Assembly: GCA_046331705.1 (NCBI GenBank)
Contig: JAXLQJ010000008.1
Coordinates: 62,001-126,000, forward strand
Length of the DNA: 64,000 bases
Source: JADJOY01 sp046331705 [NCBI: bacterium]
GTDB lineage: Bacteria; JADJOY01
Reading direction: 5' to 3'
Each line of letters starts with the position of its first letter. The stretch's first letter is position 1. Positions 59,128-64,000 of this stretch are shown piece after piece. The translations under genes were made by a program, and so were the position numbers. The notes beneath the pieces are model-generated. The model did no database searches. It was not told the origin of the DNA and worked only from the letters and a program-made list of their open reading frames with translations.

Positions 59128-60642
59128 TCAGGTTCCGCTCGCTGCCGGCGGGCCCGCAGCGTCGAGGACGCGAAGCGCGCGCTCGGCGTGATAGCGGACG
59201 GCGCTGTCCCGATCGGACACGGCTTTCGCGAGCGCCTCGCGTGCCGGTCGGGCGACGGCTCCGAGGTCGCGCACGGCGAGCACCGCCTCCAGACGCACGC
59301 GCGCGTCCGCGTCGGCGAGACTCGCGGCCAGGTCCGCCACGGCGGGCGCCGCCGCCGCGCCCAGCTTCCCGAGCGCCCAGGCCGCGGCCCGACGGACGTG
59401 CACGTTCCGGTCGCGAAGCGCCAGCGCCAACGCCGCGGACGCCTCGCTGCCGCCGTCGGAACCGAGGCCAGCGAGCGCCAGCACGGCTTCGTGGCGGACG
59501 TCGTCGTTGGCGTCGCGAAGCAGCTGGCCGAGGGTCGCGACACCGGGCGCGCCGAGCCCGGCGAGACTCTTGATCGCCTCGAATCGAACGCCCCAGTAGT
59601 CGTCGCGAGCGGCCTCGGTCAAGGGCGTGATCGCGTCAGCGCCGAACCGAGCGAGCGATCGCGTGGCGGTCATGCGCACGTTCGGATCGCCGTCGTGAAG
59701 GAGCTTCATGAGGCCCGGCAACCCCGCGGCCCCGAACGCGGCCAACGCCGCCGCCGCTTCGCCCCGCAGCGACGGCTCGCTGTCGTCCACGGCGGCGAGC
59801 ACCGCGGCGCGGCCCGCTTCCCCCAACCCGACCTGTGCGCGAAGCGCGGCGCGCCGCACCTCGAGAGCGGGATCGTGCAACGCCGCATCGAGAATGGAAC
59901 GCCCCGCCAGCCCGAGCTGCCCAACCAGCGCCACGACGCGGCCACGCTCCTCCGCGCCGCGCTGGGCTCGCATCGCCCGCTCGAGCGCCGGCAGCGCCGC
60001 CGGTCCGATCGTCACCAGCGCCGCGCCGATGTGTCGTCCATCGTCGGGCGCATCGGCGCCGAGCAACGAGGCCAGCATCTCGGCGGCACCGGGCCCGAAC
60101 GCACCGAGCGCCTTGGCGGCGGCTTCGCGGACGTGCGCGTCCGGGTCCTCGAGAAGCTGGCGGAAGACCGGCGGCGGCTGGCTCGCGTGCCGGGACCCTG
60201 CTCGTCTGGCCGCGATCGTCCCGAACGCTTCGATCGCCTCGACGCGCACTCGCCAGTCCGTCTCGCGCGCGAGCGCCGCGACCAGCTCGCGCTCGTCGCC
60301 CACGACGCCCAGCGCCCGCGCCGCCGCCTTGCGCACCTGCCAGGCCGGGTCGTCGAGAAGGGCGCGCGCGAGCAACGGGGTCGCGCCTGGGCCGAGTGAC
60401 CCGAGCGCCTGCATCGCCGCGCGCCGGACCTTCCAATCGCCGTGGGCCACCAGCGGCGCGAACTGCGCGGGCTCGTGAAGCCCCGCGGGCAGCTCCACCG
60501 CGGGCTCGGCGTTCTCCGCAGACTCGCCGTTCTCGGCGCTGGCGCGCGCGATCGGGAGCCACGCGATGGTCGCGAGCGCGAATGCGCACACCGCCGCGCC
60601 AAGCCGCGCGGGACGCGCGGGACGCGCCGCGGCGGCCGTCAC
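59128..60642 (-). CDS. Exported HEAT-repeat protein
   Basis: 504 aa from the GTG at 60642 that overlaps the nadE stop. A signal peptide (about 1-35, ending RASA) is followed by some fourteen HEAT repeats with the pattern DPxxxVRxAAAxALGxxG (for example DWKVRRAAMQALGSLG, DAHVREAAAKALGAFG, NVHVRRAAAWALGKLG). It has no visible catalytic site; HEAT scaffolds bind proteins or, in the PBS-lyase branch, tetrapyrrole-bearing proteins. The coupling to nadE is positional only. Long ORFs on the opposite strand are shadows of these repeats. Confidence 0.88.
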   Translation of the reverse strand: MTAAAARPARPARLGAAVCAFALATIAWLPIARASAENGESAENAEPAVELPAGLHEPAQFAPLVAHGDWKVRRAAMQALGSLGPGATPLLARALLDDPAWQVRKAAARALGVVGDERELVAALARETDWRVRVEAIEAFGTIAARRAGSRHASQPPPVFRQLLEDPDAHVREAAAKALGAFGPGAAEMLASLLGADAPDDGRHIGAALVTIGPAALPALERAMRAQRGAEERGRVVALVGQLGLAGRSILDAALHDPALEVRRAALRAQVGLGEAGRAAVLAAVDDSEPSLRGEAAAALAAFGAAGLPGLMKLLHDGDPNVRMTATRSLARFGADAITPLTEAARDDYWGVRFEAIKSLAGLGAPGVATLGQLLRDANDDVRHEAVLALAGLGSDGGSEASAALALALRDRNVHVRRAAAWALGKLGAAAAPAVADLAASLADADARVRLEAVLAVRDLGAVARPAREALAKAVSDRDSAVRYHAERALRVLDAAGPPAASGT

Positions 60643-62372
60643 CCCTGGTCCCAGTTGTTGGTGATCGGCATGCGGCGGTCCTTGCCGAAGGCCTTGGGCG
60701 TGATGCGAATCCCGGGCGGACCCTGCCGTCGCTTGTACTCGTTGCGATCGACGGTGCGCGCGACGCGCCGGACCACGTCGACGTCGATGCCGCGCGCGGC
60801 GATCTCCGCGATCGAGCGGTCCTCCTCGACGTAGGCCTCGAGCACGCGGTCCAAGAGCCCGTAGGGCGGCAGCGAGTCCTCGTCCTTCTGATTCTCCCGC
60901 AGCTCGGCCGTGGGCGGACGCTCGATCACCGACTCGGGGATGGGCTGCCCTGGCCCTTGCCGGTTGCGATGGCGCGCCAGCGCGAAGACCAGCGTCTTGG
61001 GAATGTCCTTGAGCACCGCGAAGCCACCCGCCATGTCGCCGTAGAGCGTGCAATAGCCCATGGCGTTCTCGCTCTTGTTGCCCGTCGTGAGCAGCAGGTG
61101 ACCGAACTTGTTCGAGAGCGCCATCAAGAGCGTGCCGCGAATGCGCGCCTGCAGGTTCTCCTCGGTCACGTCGGAAGCGCGCCCCGCGAAGAGCGCCGTC
61201 AGCGCGGTCGCGAACGCGCCCACGAGCGGCTCGATGGGGATCGTCGGGCAGCCGATGCCGAGCCGCTTGGCGACCTCGAGCGCGTCGTCGAACGTGCCAC
61301 GCGAGGAGAACCGCGACGGCATGGTGACGGCGTGCACGCGATCCGTCCCCAGCGCGTCCACGGCGATGGCCGCGGTGAGCGCGGAGTCGATCCCGCCCGA
61401 GAGCCCGACGAGCACCGAACGAAAGCCGTTCTTGCGGACGTAATCGGCGAGCCCCAGCACCAGCGCGCGCCACACCACATCGAGGTCGTCGAGATCGGGC
61501 GCGAGCGGGGCGACCGCGGGCAGCGGCGCGGCGGCGGCCACGCGCATCCGCGGGACCTCGACGCGATGGAGCGGCGGCTCGGGAGCATCGGTCCACGTGC
61601 GGCGCGCCATCGGCTCGCGCAACCGGCGGCGACGCGCCGGCGAGAGATCGACGTCGACCACCAGCAGATCCTCGGCGAACATCGCGCCCGACGCGATCAC
61701 CCGCCCTTGCTCGTCAAACACGGCGCTGCCGCCGTCGAAGACCAGCTCGTCCTGGCCGCCCACCAGGTTCACGAACACCAGCGGCACGCTGTGATCGGCG
61801 GCGCGCGCCGCCAGCATCGTGCGACGCACGTGCTCCTTGCCGCGGTGGTAGGGCGACGCGGAGATGTTGACCGCCAGCAGTGCGTTGCCGGAACGCACCT
61901 GCGCCACCAGCGGTCCGTCGGGAACCCAGATGTCCTCGCAGACGCTGATGCCGATGGGAAGCTCGCCCAGCACGAGCAACGTGGGAGTCTCGCCAGGCGC
62001 GAAGTAGCGTTCCTCGTCGAACACGCCGTAGTTGGGCAGCTTCACCTTGCGTCCGAAGCCACGCACCTCGCCGTCCGAGAGAATCGCCGCGGCGTTGAAC
62101 ACGTCGTCCGCGAGCAGCGCCGTGCCCACGATCGCGGTCAGACCGCGCGTCGACTCCGCCAGACGCGCGAGGCTGTCCCGCGCCTCGGCGAGAAAATCCG
62201 TCCGGAGCACCAGGTCCTCCGGCGGATAGCCGGTGAGCGCCATCTCGGGGAAGACCACCAGCTCGGCGCCCGCCGCGCGCGCCTCGGCGATGGCGGCGGC
62301 GAGCCGTTCGCGGTTGCGGTCGAGCGCGCCAACCGTCGTGTTCACTTGAGCGAGCGCCACGCGCAATCGCAT
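60639..62372 (-). CDS. nadE: Glutamine-dependent NAD(+) synthetase
   Basis: 577 aa from the ATG at 62372 (MRLRVALAQVN), the family start. The N-terminal nitrilase-type amidase has the triad Glu in FPEMALTGYP (about 43), Lys in GRKVKLPNYG (about 111) and Cys in GISVCEDIWV (about 145). The C-terminal synthetase has LVGLSGGIDSALTA (about 321-334) and GTLLMALSNKFGHLLLTTGNKSE. It amidates nicotinate adenine dinucleotide with ammonia from glutamine. Coupled to the HEAT gene downstream by GTGA; diverges from the M16 gene. Confidence 0.96.
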   Translation of the reverse strand: MRLRVALAQVNTTVGALDRNRERLAAAIAEARAAGAELVVFPEMALTGYPPEDLVLRTDFLAEARDSLARLAESTRGLTAIVGTALLADDVFNAAAILSDGEVRGFGRKVKLPNYGVFDEERYFAPGETPTLLVLGELPIGISVCEDIWVPDGPLVAQVRSGNALLAVNISASPYHRGKEHVRRTMLAARAADHSVPLVFVNLVGGQDELVFDGGSAVFDEQGRVIASGAMFAEDLLVVDVDLSPARRRRLREPMARRTWTDAPEPPLHRVEVPRMRVAAAAPLPAVAPLAPDLDDLDVVWRALVLGLADYVRKNGFRSVLVGLSGGIDSALTAAIAVDALGTDRVHAVTMPSRFSSRGTFDDALEVAKRLGIGCPTIPIEPLVGAFATALTALFAGRASDVTEENLQARIRGTLLMALSNKFGHLLLTTGNKSENAMGYCTLYGDMAGGFAVLKDIPKTLVFALARHRNRQGPGQPIPESVIERPPTAELRENQKDEDSLPPYGLLDRVLEAYVEEDRSIAEIAARGIDVDVVRRVARTVDRNEYKRRQGPPGIRITPKAFGKDRRMPITNNWDQG

Positions 62373-62554
62373 CGAACACCTCGCGTCGGGCCACCGGAGA
62401 GAATTCACCGCCCCGCGCCGAAACTACCCGAGCGGGCCACCGCTCGGCGAGCCGTTTGGTGCCAGATCTCGCCCCACGGATACCGCTCCACGAGCGCCCT
62501 CCGCGCGCCGAGGCGAGATGCGCGCGCGGCGCCTGCTATGCTGCGCGCCCCCGT

Positions 62555-64000
62555 CGATGCCCGCCGTGATCTCCGCCGCCCCGTTCTCGAACCAATCCGC
62601 GCGCTCGATCGGCGCGCGCGCGCGGCCGCGGCGCCCGGCGACGGCCATGCTCGCGCTCGCGGCGACGCTGCTGGCCGGCGGCGCGTCCGCGGAGGTGGCG
62701 CCACCGTTGGCCGTGGCGCCGGCGCAGGCGGCCCCCAGCGCCCCGCGCCTCATCGACGTGCAGGCGTCCACGCTGCCCAACGGGTTGCGGCTCTGGCTGC
62801 AGCCCACCCCGGGCAGCGGACTGGCGCACGTGCGTTTCGTGGTCCAGGCGGGCTCTGGCGTGGAACCCGAGAACGCCAACGGCGTCGCGCATTTCGTCGA
62901 GCACATGCTCTTCGACCGCGAGACCGATCCCATCATCCACGGCCTCATCCAACGGCTCGAGGCGAACGGCGGCTACTACAACGCGTTCACCACCCTAGAC
63001 ATGACGTACGCCGTGGTGGACACGTTCGCCGCCGATCTGGAACCGTCGCTCGAGCTGGTGACCCGCTCGCTCGACGCCGGCCCCTTCACCCCCGAGCAGA
63101 TCGAGATCGAGCGCCAGATCGTCGGACGCGAGCTGAGCGAGAAGCAGGACGACGCGCTGCTGCTCGCCGTGCGCGGCCAGCTCTACGGTGACCAAGCGCT
63201 GGCGCGCCCCGAGGGCGGCACACCCGAATCCGTCGAGCGCATCAGCGCGCGTCAGCTGCGCTCGTTCTTCCAGGCGCACTATCGGCCGCCGGCGCTGGTG
63301 CTGATCGTGCTCGCCGATCGCAGCCCCGAGGAGATGCGCGCGGCCATCGACAAGACGCTCGGGCGGTTGTCGTGGTCGGGGCGCGCGCCAGCACCGTACG
63401 CGCCGCCCGAGCGCAACCCCGGCCCCATCCAGGTCGACGACGTCGAGCACACCGGCGCGCTGCTGCACGGCGTGGTCGCCTCGGGTGCGCGCGACGCCGA
63501 CTACTACCCGCTCTGGGTGCTGCAGGAGCTGCTCGAGATCCGCCTCTACGACCGCATCCGGGTGCACGGCGGCATGAGCTACGCGCCCTACGTCTACTTC
63601 ACGCCCAACCGCCACGAGGGGCTGCTCTACCTCTACGCCTCCGCCGACGACGCCGACTTCGCCGCCATCTCCGACGCGTTCGACAACGAGCTGAGCCGGG
63701 TGTCCACGGGCGAGATCGCGCAGGAGGAGATCCAGGAAGCGCGCCAGCGCGTCTCGAACCGTTTCCTGCGCGAGCATCAGGACGGCGAGGACCTGGCGAA
63801 CCACCTGGCGTGGCTCGCGGGTGTGCTCGAGCCGAACGAGCTTCCGCAAGATCCCATCGACGCGTTGCGACGGGTTTCGCGCAAGGAGCTGAAGCGCGTG
63901 GCCGATCGCTGGGGCGCCGAGGAATTCCGGATCGACGCTCGCTTCGCGACCGACCCAGGGAGCGAGCCCAAGCCCAGCCTGTGGAGCCGGCTCGCGGGCT
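62555..64000 (+). CDS. M16-family zinc metallopeptidase, 3' end outside window
   Basis: 482 codons open to the window edge from the ATG at 62555. A signal peptide (about 25-46, ending ASA) leads into an M16 domain: LPNGLRLWLQPTPGSG, VAHFVEHMLF (HxxEH zinc motif), GGYYNAFTTLDMTYA and IVGRELSEKQDD, where the third ligand Glu lies. The Met/Ala-rich stretch before residue 60 is probably the leader. TGCTATGCT (62532-62540) is a possible extended -10 15 bases upstream. The enzyme is a periplasmic processing peptidase of the PqqL/mitochondrial processing peptidase class. Confidence 0.9.

Noticed and set aside
56724-59543. 939-codon open frame on the minus strand
   Set aside because: Antisense to the spermidine-synthase-like gene, with the Arg/Gln/Glu-rich composition of a shadow frame.
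59128-60642. DNA-level tandem repeats in the HEAT gene
   Set aside because: The periodicity is at protein level; the nucleotide units differ too much to be a recent tandem duplication.
59835-63191. 1118-codon open frame on the plus strand
   Set aside because: It is antisense to the HEAT-repeat gene and nadE, is almost all Arg/Ala/Pro, and overlaps the real M16 start in another frame; high GC suppresses stops.

Overview
The window is very GC-rich (roughly 70 % by eye), densely packed chromosomal DNA. Very many neighbouring genes are coupled by 4-base start/stop overlaps (GTGA, ATGA, once TTGA), and GTG starts are common. The gene content suggests an uncultivated bacterium of deltaproteobacterial grade (Myxococcota, Binatia or a relative): paired ArsA-like ATPases, a multiheme cytochrome, PhaR, two acyl-CoA dehydrogenases, a carboxylate-reductase-type dehydrogenase, an RAYT-like transposase and a LpoB/YcfL/COG3014 lipoprotein set. 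The phylum is inference. I saw no rRNA, tRNA, CRISPR array or prophage.

1-15 kb: on the minus strand a possible operon of two ArsA-like ATPases and an exported cytochrome with at least eleven hemes (cut by the window edge), then an EF-hand-like calcium protein. On the plus strand a variant ParA, a membrane acyltransferase and a DUF4253 protein. PhaR follows, then a small STAS / ECF sigma factor / zinc anti-sigma operon behind an anomalous AT-rich patch, then a minus-strand unit of a third ArsA (with HSP20-like tail), a coiled-coil protein and an exported GH32 glycosidase.

15-30 kb: housekeeping. An exported AGR/TXNDC12-like thioredoxin, then maf-yggS-proC-yggT-yggU, fmdB, an M50-like protein and folD-gcvT-gcvH on the plus strand. 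Facing them on the minus strand are gcvPA-gcvPB-galK-DUF2905 and a membrane protein with an L7/L12-like N-terminus. All four glycine-cleavage components except the shared L protein are therefore here, next to the folate enzyme FolD that uses their C1 product.

28-32 kb: a reductase and a hypothetical protein, the decayed ends of a sulfatase-like gene, and an IS1202/ISNCY-like insertion sequence flanked by an exact 17-bp direct repeat; its transposase is frameshifted.

32-49 kb: B12-binding radical SAM enzyme, methyltransferases, a secreted CSLREA beta-helix protein, an aminotransferase/metallopeptidase/methyltransferase operon, TlpA, a PA14 membrane protein with a large GT-C-like membrane protein, a 50-residue basic protein, an MBL hydrolase, a MarR regulator with a clear operator upstream of yceI, small exported proteins, and an RAYT-like gene with a palindrome.

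49-64 kb: receiver/COG3014/YcfL/LpoB operon for cell-wall synthesis control, NamZ-type muramidase, two acyl-CoA dehydrogenases (the second behind a strongly structured leader), a membrane spermidine-synthase-like protein, a HEAT-repeat protein coupled to NAD synthetase, and an M16 peptidase cut by the right edge.
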